The notes below the pieces were generated by a model. It worked only from the letters and a program-made list of their open reading frames with translations. It ran no database searches and was not told where the DNA came from. The position numbers and the translations under genes were made by a program. Source: Poronia punctata (taxonomy: Eukaryota; Ascomycota; Sordariomycetes; Xylariales; Xylariaceae). From it: 64,000 nt of DNA. The first letter of the stretch is position 1. Each line of letters begins with the position of its first letter. Where the stretch lies: NCBI GenBank assembly GCA_022579005.1, contig MU401656.1, positions 1 through 64,000 on the forward strand. Reading direction: 5' to 3'. This document shows, in pieces, positions 19,850 through 30,050 of this stretch.

Positions 19850-21139
19850 CTAGCTTGCCTTCAGAAGAGGCTGCCGTTGAACTTGCAAGTGACGATCGAG
19901 AAACGCAAATGTTCGTTGCTGAGCCAATCGCCAGGCCCCCACCTTACCCTGTAAACCACCGTCTCCAGGCTCGTCAGCGATCCATACGTCCTTCTCTGCT
20001 TCGGACAAGTGGGCCAGGTCTTCCACTACCCGTACGGTGGAGATGTCTGGCCTGGTATATATGGTTCTGGACGCACCAGAGACGAGCACTGGGCAGCGCA
20101 CCCGGGTCAAGAATGGCGATTTATCCGACTCTCCCCGTAGTGTCCAAAGACGCATATGACGGAGGGCTGCTGAGGGTGTCGCCAGGCCGAAAATTGACAT
20201 GCAATGTTGCAACTCCCAACGAAGTTGAAAGTTTAGGACACAGAGAACACGCCATAGGCTATCTATAAAGCGATCACTAAGCCAGCCCGAGACCCACGCG
20301 TTCACTGGCTTCTCTGGCATACGATCGGTAGCTAGATCCCACATGTCATAAATGGGATCGATCGCAACGCAAGCTGCTACCCTCTTATCTGAGGCGCTGC
20401 GAAGCGCAAAGTAGGCACCCATGGAGGCACCGGCGATACCGATGCGGCTGTCGTCAAGATAAAACCGGTCTAGAAGAGTGTCAATGTGATTTAACACGTG
20501 GTCGATCACAACCTCCCAATCCGGCCGCATACTAATTCCATGGCGTCGAAGAAATATGCCCTGGCCGGGCCCATCGAAAGTTACAACAGCATAGCCGCGC
20601 TCGACGCCGGCAGCGGAGAAAAGGGAATAGAGTTCCTCCTGCGTCGAGTCGGCCCCACCACATATAATGAGCACAGGGACTCGACCGGGAAGCCGCCTGT
20701 GTGGAGGAGGAAGATAGAGATAGCCGGGGAGGCAGAGTTCGTCTTGGTACGGTATCGACAGCGACACCACTTCCCCGTCGAAGAATTTCGAGGCGCGGTA
20801 AAATTGCGTCACGCTCTTCTCCGACAGTTCGAGGACACGAGGGTCAGGGGCTTCACCTCGACTATTGATCATATATTGCGCGGCCGGGTAATAGTTGGAA
20901 CAACGAATAAGCGCATCTCGGGCAGCGATGCGGTCTCCGTCCTGCAAGGCTTGAGCCGCGTTGGTCTCGGCCCTCTGGGCATGACGAAGGCAGCCTTGGC
21001 ACCAGCTCCCCGAGTTCGCATCTTTGATCTCCGAGGCAGCTTCCAGGCACTCGGCGGTTTCGGCACCACTAGAGGAGACAGCGCCTAGGATGCGGATGAA
21101 TTCGAAGTTGAAAAACTCGCTGGTAAAGAACCGATGCAT
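19850..21139 (-). CDS. Alpha/beta hydrolase of the PKS-NRPS-cluster type
   Basis: This is an intact 429-residue single-exon protein. The start MHRFFTSEFFNFEFIRILG is characteristic of hydrolases that accompany fungal PKS-NRPS genes. The N-terminal half is helical; the hydrolase core begins near residue 130 with VPVLIICGG, FDGPGQG (188-194) and the nucleophile elbow GASMG (Ser about 239). In the C-terminal part GGLQGKVGAWRLAQQRTFAFLD stands where many relatives have the catalytic His; a Gln occupies that region, so the triad may be atypical. Homologues in cytochalasan-type clusters are needed after release of the aminoaldehyde. The assignment to that role is inference from gene company and the N-terminal signature. 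Confidence 0.82.
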   Translation of the reverse strand: MHRFFTSEFFNFEFIRILGAVSSSGAETAECLEAASEIKDANSGSWCQGCLRHAQRAETNAAQALQDGDRIAARDALIRCSNYYPAAQYMINSRGEAPDPRVLELSEKSVTQFYRASKFFDGEVVSLSIPYQDELCLPGYLYLPPPHRRLPGRVPVLIICGGADSTQEELYSLFSAAGVERGYAVVTFDGPGQGIFLRRHGISMRPDWEVVIDHVLNHIDTLLDRFYLDDSRIGIAGASMGAYFALRSASDKRVAACVAIDPIYDMWDLATDRMPEKPVNAWVSGWLSDRFIDSLWRVLCVLNFQLRWELQHCMSIFGLATPSAALRHMRLWTLRGESDKSPFLTRVRCPVLVSGASRTIYTRPDISTVRVVEDLAHLSEAEKDVWIADEPGDGGLQGKVGAWRLAQQRTFAFLDRHLQVQRQPLLKAS

Positions 21140-22452
21140 ATTGTGAGCAGATCAAAACGAATACCTCGACAGCCGCGCGTGATGCAAAGTCAGCCTGGAA
21201 CGACCAAACCACGCACCATTAAGCGGACATGGCCAAATACAGCTGTCGCATGCCTAGCCTTGACATTCAGTGTACACTTACGGGGTGGGATACGGGTAAT
21301 TTCAGACAAACAGAAGGGCAACAGAAAGCGAGTGACGGAATGGTCGGTGCATACGTCGGTCGATATTCACCGAATTAAAACACCGACACTCGTTACCTGA
21401 TGGGGCGAATACATACCGTAGGTACCTACCTACCTACACAAAGCAGATGGCGGTTTACTACCATCTCGTCGCTCTGATGCGTGATCAAGGTCCGGTGATG
21501 CAACAACCATTGCGGAAGACATAGGAGCGCACCGAACCCCTCTTGGCTATCAGTGGCCGTTATATCGTAGCTACCTTAACTATGAAGGGATCAACCAAGT
21601 GTGTGCGTGTGACTCGTACGAGCCTACCTACTAGCCTGGGCTGGAAATGTGGCGCAACTGTGGCTGCGAGGCCTTGGCAGCCAGTTGTCCCACGTGACCT
21701 CCTCCGGGTTTATCTTCCGAGAGACACGGAGGGACCAGCCAATGAAGTGATGAAGAAAACAAGGTTTAGCAATGGAAGGTAGCGGTATCCAATAACCGAT
21801 TAAGCGGGTTTGCCTGCGCGTGGCTAGGCAGACCCGTGAATCGTGGCACCAGCCGCCAACGCTACGTTCGACGCGCGACAGGGGCATTCCATGCGTAGAT
21901 GGATATTAGCGTCTGTAACGCCCTTTTACCGAAATAACGATACACGGCTGACACGTTCAAAAATAAAACTGACTCGTTCTTCTAGATTTGATCGACGTCA
22001 CTGTGGGTCAACAGTATACACCGCTGATTACTAACTTGTTGCTTTGTGACCAGAGGAAGTACGAGCTCGTAGGGGCAAGAGATTCGAGAACACCACCTTT
22101 CCCCCAACGCCTACTGTCCGATCTACAGCATTTTCCTCAAAGTGGAAATGAAGAACTGGGGGAGTCTCAACCTATGCGTCCTTGCTACGCGTCGTTGAAA
22201 GGATTAAAGTATTGCGGTTATTCAGCGGTGGTGGTGAAAGTGTGTGTGGTGCTTTGTTCACCCTGCTCACTAGAGTCACTACCTTCGTCTGAGGCTTGAG
22301 CGAGCTATCTCCACTGCAACGAGACTTGGCTCCAACAAATATCTCTTGGCGGAGATAGCTTGAGATGATTCAAGATTGGATGCAAGATGAATCTCACAAT
22401 GTAAACTACCGTGATACCACGGTCAATACAGCGGGGAATTGATCTATTTATA
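21140..22452. other. Intergenic region between hydrolase and retrotransposon 1
   Basis: This is 1.3 kb of balanced-GC DNA without a recognisable gene. It would contain the hydrolase promoter (next to 21139). A (TACC)n-like run lies at about 21419-21438. Short frames such as 21543-21782 and 21988-22299 show no domain. Confidence 0.45.
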
Positions 22453-22457
22453 TAACC
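22453..22457. repeat. Target-site duplication TAACC, left copy (element 1)
   Basis: This is identical to the 5 bp following the right LTR at 29960-29964. A 5-bp duplication is usual for Ty3/gypsy integrases. Confidence 0.88.
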
Positions 22458-22617
22458 TATTACGGTTCTGGTCTCGGTGCCTACGTGTACAGGCCAAGTC
22501 TACACCGAAACGCCTATATAAGTAAATATAGGAGACCTTTGCTTTTTAAAGAAACTTTCCCTTTTTATGCAATAACAATAAGTTATTATAGACCCCTTAG
22601 CAGTATAAACTATAACA
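22458..22617 (+). repeat. 5' LTR of element 1 (160 bp)
   Basis: It is collinear with 29800-29959 without indels; differences between the two are all C/T or G/A transitions. The first dinucleotide is TA where the solo LTR shows TG, consistent with RIP of the terminal TG. Confidence 0.92.
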
Positions 22618-25399
22618 GTTTATTGCACTTTAAAAAATTTTTATTAATTACTATTAATAAAACTTTTAGCTAAATATATTTACTATACTATACTTATAAT
22701 AGATTGCTATAAACTTGCTACTAAAACAACTTGCACTTTATACTTATACTGCTACCTACTAAGTAAAACTTATAATATACTAATATAAAGCTAAAAAACT
22801 ACTTACTTATTAATACTGCTATAACACTATTATGCTTACCTTAGTATACACTTTAAAAGCATACTATAAACTTTAAATTTAGCAATACTTTGTTTTGCTA
22901 ACTAACTTCTTTTTTTTTACTTTAGCCTTAGCTTAATAGTATTAATATAATTTTAGCCTTTTTCCTAGCCTTTTAGCAAACTATTTATAAGCTTAATACT
23001 AACTACTATGTTTTTATTAACTATTTTAACTATAGTAAGCTAGCTAGCAAAAAGCTATTAAAAATCTTATAGCTTATTAATAATATTATAGTAAGCAAAT
23101 TTTAATAAGTTACTAAATTATAATAATAAGCAAGCTTAAATAATAAACAACTTAAATAGCTTTAATAACGCGTAAGCAAATTAAAAGTAGCAAACTAGCA
23201 ACTTTACTTTAAAAAACAATAGCTAAAAAAAAAACATACTAAGCTTTAAAACAATTTTACTACTGCTAAAAAACAATATTAAAATATTATTAGCAAAAAA
23301 AACACTATTATTGCTTAGCTAAAATAAGCAGTATAGCAACGTAATAAAGCACAACAAAATAATATACAGCTTTAAGCTAAAATAGTAACGTTATAAAGCT
23401 AGCTTAGCGCTGCTTTATAAAAACCCGCTTTAGCCTTACTACCTAGTACACTTATAGCTTCTAACCTTATTACTCTTATATTTTAAATTACATTTCCTTT
23501 TAGCGCTACTGTTTTGCTTACATATTTTATATATAAAAAACTACTACACAATTAAATTAACAGCCCCCTTTTCTTTAATAAATTAAAAAAAAATAATAAA
23601 AAGCAACAAAAAAAATATATTAACTAGCGTAGCTAACTTAAACTTAAATTTGCTTTAAATAAAAACTACTACTTAACACTAGCAAATAAAATCCTATTTA
23701 CTTACTTTAGCTTTTTTAATACAGCGTTTATATAAGTTTAATTATAAGTTAAATAAGTATTAAGCAACTTTTTTAATAACTCTAAGTAGCCTGCTAGCTA
23801 AAAAAACTATAACAATATGCTAGTAAACTTAAATATGTCTTACGTTATTATTAACGTTTACTTAAAAGCTATTTAAAAGTTTAAAAAATTAAAGCAAAGC
23901 AATGCTTTATTTGCTAGCTTTATTTTTACTTTTATTTAACTTGCTAATAAAAGCTAACGTATTTCTTTATAATAAGTTAAATAGCTTTAAGCTAAAGTTA
24001 ACAAAAAACTTTAAAACGCCTTTATTTTATAAACAAGTTGCTTTAAACTTAATAACATTATAACTTAAATAAACTTTTTATAATAGCTTTTAAACAATAT
24101 TGCTAACTAGGATTTTTACTTAAACTACTACGCTTTAGTATATAACTTTACTTTATTAACTAATAATTATACTTAAAAAAACTTTATAAACTTAAGTAAG
24201 CTTATAATAACAAAACTTTAAGGCTTTTTTATAGCTAAAAAAAAAAAAAGCGTAAGCAACTTAAGCTTTGCTAATATTATAATTAGCTAAAATACTTAGC
24301 TATATTTTATAAATTATTAAAAGCTAAAAAATCGTAAAAAAAAATAAAAAAGTTAATACTAACTACTTAAATTAAGTTAAAAAAAAAGTAGCCTCTAGCT
24401 TAAGCTGTAGCTAAAAGCGTTATGCAAAATTTTAAAAAACTAAAAAAAATTACTTATATATATAGTTTATAAGGCCTAATACATCTTTTAGCTTTAATAC
24501 TTATATATTTAATAGTAATAATACTTTAATTTTATATTAAACTTTTATTAACTTAAGCTATTTTTTTTATAGTTTTATTAATACTTTATTTATATAAACT
24601 TATAACCTTACTTTTTATACTACTGCTTATTTTTATACTTTTTACTTTGCTAATAATATAATAGCTAAAAAAGTTACTTAGTGCTGCACTATTTAGCACT
24701 AGCTTAAAAAGTATATTAAAAATTTAAAACTATATGCTTAGCTATTAAGCAATACTAATGTTATTTTAAAACTTTTTTAGCTACGCTAATATAACCTAGT
24801 TATTAACTAGCAAAAAAGCACTTTTATAATTAAAAATAACATAGCAACAAAAAAGCAAATTAAAGCTAACTTAACGCTGCAATAATAAAATACTACTAAA
24901 CCTAGCCCTAAAACACTTTAAACCTTAATTTTTTTTATTAATACTACTGCTTTTCTCTTAACAATAAAATAAAAAAGTACTACTATTAACTTAATACTGT
25001 TTACTAAGTTTATAGCTATTATAAACGCTTTTTGCTAAATTCTAAATAATAGTATAGCTGCTAACTATTACTTAGTAAAGCGCCTTGCTTTTAATACACT
25101 ATTAATACTTTTACGTAAACTGCTTACTAGCAAAAATATTTTAAAACTTTAGTTTTTTTTACTTAAACTTAAAGCATATTATAATTAAGTATAAAAAGTG
25201 CTTTTTTTATAGTAAATAGCTAACAAAAATATTAATAAATTTTTTAAATATAAAAACTTTTTTATAAAAAAAAAAATACTTGCTAGGCTACTAGCTAAGT
25301 ATTATAACTTACTTAACGCTTTTTTACTATAAAACGTAAAAACCTTTTTTTTTTACTGGCCTTATAATTATAAAATTAACTTTGTTTTTAAAAAAAAAC

Positions 25400-26560
25400 C
25401 TTTTAGCGCTATAGTATAACTTATATCTTTTTAAAAGTTATTAGTAATTTAAAAGTACTTAAACAATTACTTAGTAAAAAGGTTTATATGCGCTAGCTTT
25501 TTATTAGCAGCTACTTTTATTTTCTTAGCTAAAAAGCTAAAAAAAAGTATATAAGTTTACGTTAACTACTATAGCTTTAATAACATTATAGTTAAAAACT
25601 AATACTTTATTTTACTAATTTAAAAAACTTTAAACGCCTTATATAAAGCAAAATTTTATATTAAACTTAATATTGTTATAGCTTTTAATTGCTTATATAT
25701 TGCTTTTAAAAACAAGTAAAAAACAGCGTTTATTACTAAGTTTAGCTTATTTAAGTGCTTAGTTGTAAACTTTAGCATAATAAAAGCACTTAGCAATTTT
25801 TAGCACTATATTAACTACGTTTTTTTTAATATTTTAAATAAGTATGCTATAGCATATTTTAATAATATTTTTATTTATAACAACTTAAAAAAAAAGCATA
25901 AGTAATACGTTTGCAAAGTACTAGCAAAGCTTATTAAAGCTAGCTTTATAATTAACATTATAAAATGCAAATTTAGCATTATTAAAACTAAGTACTTAAG
26001 CTTTATTATTTTAATAAATAAAATTAATATAAACCTTGCTAAAATTAAAGCTATTATAATCTAAAAACTATTAAATACTTTTTAAGACCTATAATAATTT
26101 ATTAGCTTTATAAACTACTATTAATACTTTATTAAAAGCTTTTTAGCAATAGTACAGCTTTTTATAAAACTTATAAGCAAAAAAAAGTAGCTAAGCTTGC
26201 TAGGCAAACAGCTTTTTACCGCTTTTAAAGCGCTTAAAAAAGCGTTTACTATTACTTTAATTTTTGCTTACTATAACTTTGCTAAAAAAACTATAATAAA
26301 AGTTAATATGTTTAACTAGGCATTAAGTAGCATTTTTTACTAATTTAACAACAAAAGCACTTAATACTTAATTGCTTTTTTTTTAGCAAAATATACTTTA
26401 GCTAAATATAATTATAAAATTTATAATAAAAAGCTTTTAGCAATTATTAAAGCTTTTAAAAAATAGCGCTTAAAACTTTAAAAGTATAAAAACGTTATTA
26501 AAATTATTACTAACTATAAAAGTTTTTAATACTTTGCTACTATAAAGCTTTTAAATTAAT
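25400..26560 (+). pseudogene. Ghost reverse transcriptase-RNase H of element 1
   Basis: The frame at 25856 reads a degraded YxDDI(L/F)IY catalytic box with both Asp codons changed to Asn, followed by remnants of the KVLAKL and KTKYLSFII stretches of Ty3/gypsy RT. Near 26405-26465 a relic of the NYEIYDKELLAI-type RNase H motif is legible as NYKIYNKKLLAI. Stops occur every few codons. D-to-N and W/Q-to-stop changes are what RIP produces. Confidence 0.78.
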
Positions 26561-27099
26561 AATAAGTTTACTAGTTAAAATTTTTTAATAATTTTAAGTT
26601 TTAAATTATATACTAGCTAAAAACAAAGGCTATAGTACTTAATATACTTTTTTAACAACTTAGTAATAAGCTAGCAAGCAAAATAAATACTACTAATAAC
26701 TAAATAGTATATAAATTTTAAATACTATTTATACTTAATAAGTAAGCTAGTAATAATAAAATATTAGCATACTTATAACTTATTAATAACGTAGCTTTAA
26801 TTAATAAAGTGCTTAATAACGCTTATATATAGTTATTGCTAGTTTTTTAAATTATTGCTAAAATTAAAGATTTAAAAATGCGCTGCTTTTTAAAACTAAT
26901 ATAAAAACGTTTTTAAAGCGCCTTTATAAACTGTACTATTAAATAAAAACAAATTTATATTAAAAATAAGGTTTTTATTTTAAATAATAACGTTGCAAAG
27001 CTTAAAGTAATTTTATACGCTTATAATATATTGCTAGCAAGCTACTTAAAGCAGTTTAAAACTATTAACTTAGTTAAACATATATATACTTAGCTACAA

Positions 27100-27900
27100 C
27101 TTAATAGCAACGTTAAAATGTTTATAAAAAAATGCTACCTTTGCTAGCATATAAAAAATTTACAAACTTTGCTAGCAAGTTTTCTTAAACTACTACCTAT
27201 TTTATATAGGCTTTAGTTTAATATATTTATTAATTTTATTAAACCTTTACTAATATATAAGCAAAACAAAATTAACTATAAGCATATTTTAATTATTATT
27301 AATAAGCTTACTAAAATATAATACTTTATTTTTATTAAAAATATTATAGCAATAACGCTTATAAATGCTTTTATTTTAGTAGTATATTAACTTTATAGCG
27401 CTTTTAAAACTATAGTTTTAAACTAAAAGTTATAATTTATTTTAATTTTTTAAAAAAAGTTAAACTGCTGCCTAGCTATTACCTTATTACGTTTTATAGC
27501 ACACTACTTTAAAACTAATAAGCAAACAAAAATTATAAACGCTATAATAAAACAATACTTAAAAGCTTACTATAGCTATTATTAAAATAACTAAATAAAC
27601 TAGCTACTACTAGCTAAATTTATAATAAATAATTAAATATTAAAAGCTACTAGCTTTAGCTTATTTTTTGCAAATTATAGCTAGTACTTATAACTTAGCA
27701 CTAAACTAGTAGCGAACTTATTTAAATATAAAATAAAAAACTAATAAAATAAGTTTTTAGCAGCTTTAAATGTTACTAAGTAAATTAAAAAAATAACTAC
27801 TTAAGCTTAGTTGTTTATAGCTAAAGCCTAAACTTGCTATATAAACGCTATTAATATAGTACATATTAACTTAATTTAATATAAAAAAAAAAATAAAGTT
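27100..27900 (+). pseudogene. Ghost integrase of element 1
   Basis: A Cys-x2-Cys relic at about 27133 followed by KNLQTLLASFLKLLPI and, near 27280-27320, YKHILIIINKLTKI correspond to the zinc-binding end and the start of the catalytic core of Ty3/gypsy integrases. It lies downstream of RT, giving the gypsy order. Confidence 0.72.
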
Positions 27901-28189
27901 TAAGTTAGTATAAAATACCTTTGTACTTTAAAACTGTTGCTAAAGCTAGCTAAAAAATAAATAAGCTTATTTAATATTACTAAAGTTTATAAATAAGCTA
28001 TTGCTATTAACTTACTTTAATAATATAAAGTTTTTTTAATATTTTATACTTTATTAGTTTGCTTAGCAATATAAAAGCTACCTAGCTAAAACGTGCTAAA
28101 TAAGCCTTATAATAACAAAGCAAAAAATATAGTTATAATAAAATATAATAAAAAAAAAAAACTTTAATAGTTATTTAATAAAATTTTTA

Positions 28190-28335
28190 ACTATAAGCAA
28201 TATAAAACTAAAAGCTTAATATATAAAGTTAAGTAGCTAGTATTTTACTAGCTATTATAAAAACTAGCATATAACCTAAAAAAAAACAAAGCTAAAATAG
28301 TAGCATTTTACTAGCATAACTTAAGCAAACTAAAG
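28190..28335 (+). pseudogene. Ghost chromodomain of element 1
   Basis: From about 28221 the frame reads YKVK(stop)L followed about 12 codons later by KLAYNLKK and AKIVAFY, matching the YxVKWxGY...WEPAxNLxNAxxxIxxF pattern of a chromodomain at the integrase C terminus, with Trp codons turned into stops. Chromodomains direct integration of chromoviruses to marked chromatin. Confidence 0.68.
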
Positions 28336-29799
28336 CTACTAAAATAGCTTTAAATGCTATAAAATAAAACTAAAACGCTAGCAAGCTAATTTTATGCTTT
28401 TAGCACGCTACTACTAAATATGCTACTATGCAGCTTTTTAAATTTTTTATTAAAAAATCTTTAAAATTTTTTTTATTTTTTTTATTTTGCTTTTAAAAAG
28501 CTAACAATATACTTTTTAGTTACTTTTATAATACTATTAAAGCTAAAGCAGCTTAACTTTAATAAACTAACACTATACTTACTATAATTAAAGCTTTTTG
28601 CTTTATAAACAAATAGCTAATAGTATATTGTTAAAAAGCTTTTAAACATTTTTAATATTTTTTATATAATAGTTATTAATAACTATAGCCTAGCAAATAG
28701 TAGCAAAAAACTAGCGCTTTACTTTTTTTTAGCTAGCAGCTTTTATATTGCTAAAAAAAAAATAAAGCAACTACGTATTAAACTAAGTAAAAAGCCTTTT
28801 ACGCTTTTTACTTTTTAAATATAAATTAGTAATAAAAGCAAGCTTTTAGCAACTTTAAAAAAACTACTAGTAAGCAATTTTTATACTTTATAATATTATT
28901 AGTAATAATATAATAATAAGTTATAAGCAATATATACGCTTTTAAACTTTTTTATAAAAGCTAAACTGTGCTTTAAGTAAATAATTTTTTTTATATTTTT
29001 AAAAGTAACTATTAGCTTTATTACTATATTAAAAGCAGCTTAGCAAGTATTGTTAAAGTAAATAAAACTATAAAACTTTTTAAAATTTTTAAAATCTTTA
29101 TTATTGTTGTTATTATTGCTCTTTTAAAGCGCAGTAACCTATAACAAAAGCGCTATTAAATTTTAAGCGTTTTTTAATATATATATAGTTAGCTACGCAG
29201 CTTATTAAATATATATAAAGATTTTTTTTTTATTTTTTTTTACTTATTGCTTTATATATATTTTTATGCTTAACGTATTGCTTATAACGTATAAACAAAC
29301 TAGCAGCAAAAAAATAGCTAATTTTAAGCATATTGCTAGTATGCTAGCTTAGCTTTATTTTTTTATATTTTTTAATTAAAGTTTAAATATAATAAAAACA
29401 AATCTTTTTTACTAAGCAAACTAAATAGTAAACAAGCATAATATTATAACAAAAAAGCTTTAACTTAAAAGCGTAGCGTAAAAAATTAAAAGTATAATAA
29501 TTAAAAATAACTAATTATAAGCAAAAAAGTAATAAAAAAAAGTAAAAATAAAAAAAAAATAAAAACAAATAAAAATAAAAGCGCAAATATAAAAATTTAA
29601 AAAGCATAACAATAAACAATAGTGCTTATAAAGCAGTTGCGCTATAAAAATAAGCCCTTTTTATTTTAAAAGCGCTCTTGCTACAAAATGCCTACTTTTA
29701 TATAAATGCTTTTTTTTAAAAAACGCAGCCTTGTTTTTTTTTTTTATTTTTATTTTTTATATATAGCTGCAGTTAGCTACAATTTAAAAAAAAAAGTAC

Positions 29800-29959
29800 T
29801 ATTACAGTTCCGGTCTTAGTGCTTACGTATACAGGCCAAGTCTACACTAAAACGCCTATATAAGTAAATATAAAAAACCTCTGCTTTTTAAAAAAACCTT
29901 CCCTCCTTATACAATAACAATAAGTCATTACAAACCCCCTAGCAGTGTAGACTGTGACA
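29800..29959 (+). repeat. 3' LTR of element 1 (160 bp)
   Basis: This is the collinear partner of 22458-22617. It ends in GTGACA, retaining the CA terminus, and stops 91 bp before the start codon of the GMC gene at 30051. Confidence 0.92.
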
Positions 29960-29964
29960 TAACC
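29960..29964. repeat. Target-site duplication TAACC, right copy (element 1)
   Basis: This is identical to 22453-22457. Confidence 0.88.
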
Positions 29965-30050
29965 TTTAAAAATAAATCAACATGTCCCGCTTCATCCTCC
30001 AACTGCTGCTCACCAGTTCCAAAGGTCCTTCCTCATCATAGGAGCCCACC

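Larger units (their letters stand above)
22458..29959 (+). mobile_element. Full-length RIP-mutated Ty3/gypsy chromovirus LTR retrotransposon (element 1)
   Basis: The element is 7502 bp, bounded by two 160-bp direct LTRs and a perfect 5-bp target duplication TAACC (22453-22457 and 29960-29964). The interior is extremely AT-rich and full of stops, yet ghost proteins can still be read on the plus strand in the order reverse transcriptase, RNase H, integrase, chromodomain, which defines Ty3/gypsy chromoviruses. The A-rich stretch just before the 3' LTR (about 29785-29796) is at the place of the polypurine tract. The element is dead. About 1.45 kb of unexplained AT-rich sequence lies between the chromodomain and the 3' LTR. 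Confidence 0.92.

Noticed and set aside
19850..21139. Plus-strand frames at 19855-20268 and 20498-21088
   Set aside because: Antisense shadows of the hydrolase, without domains.
21419..21438. Repeated TACC/TAGG runs as regulatory sites (also at about 524 and 32104)
   Set aside because: Such short runs are widespread in fungal non-coding DNA; no consistent placement relative to the genes.
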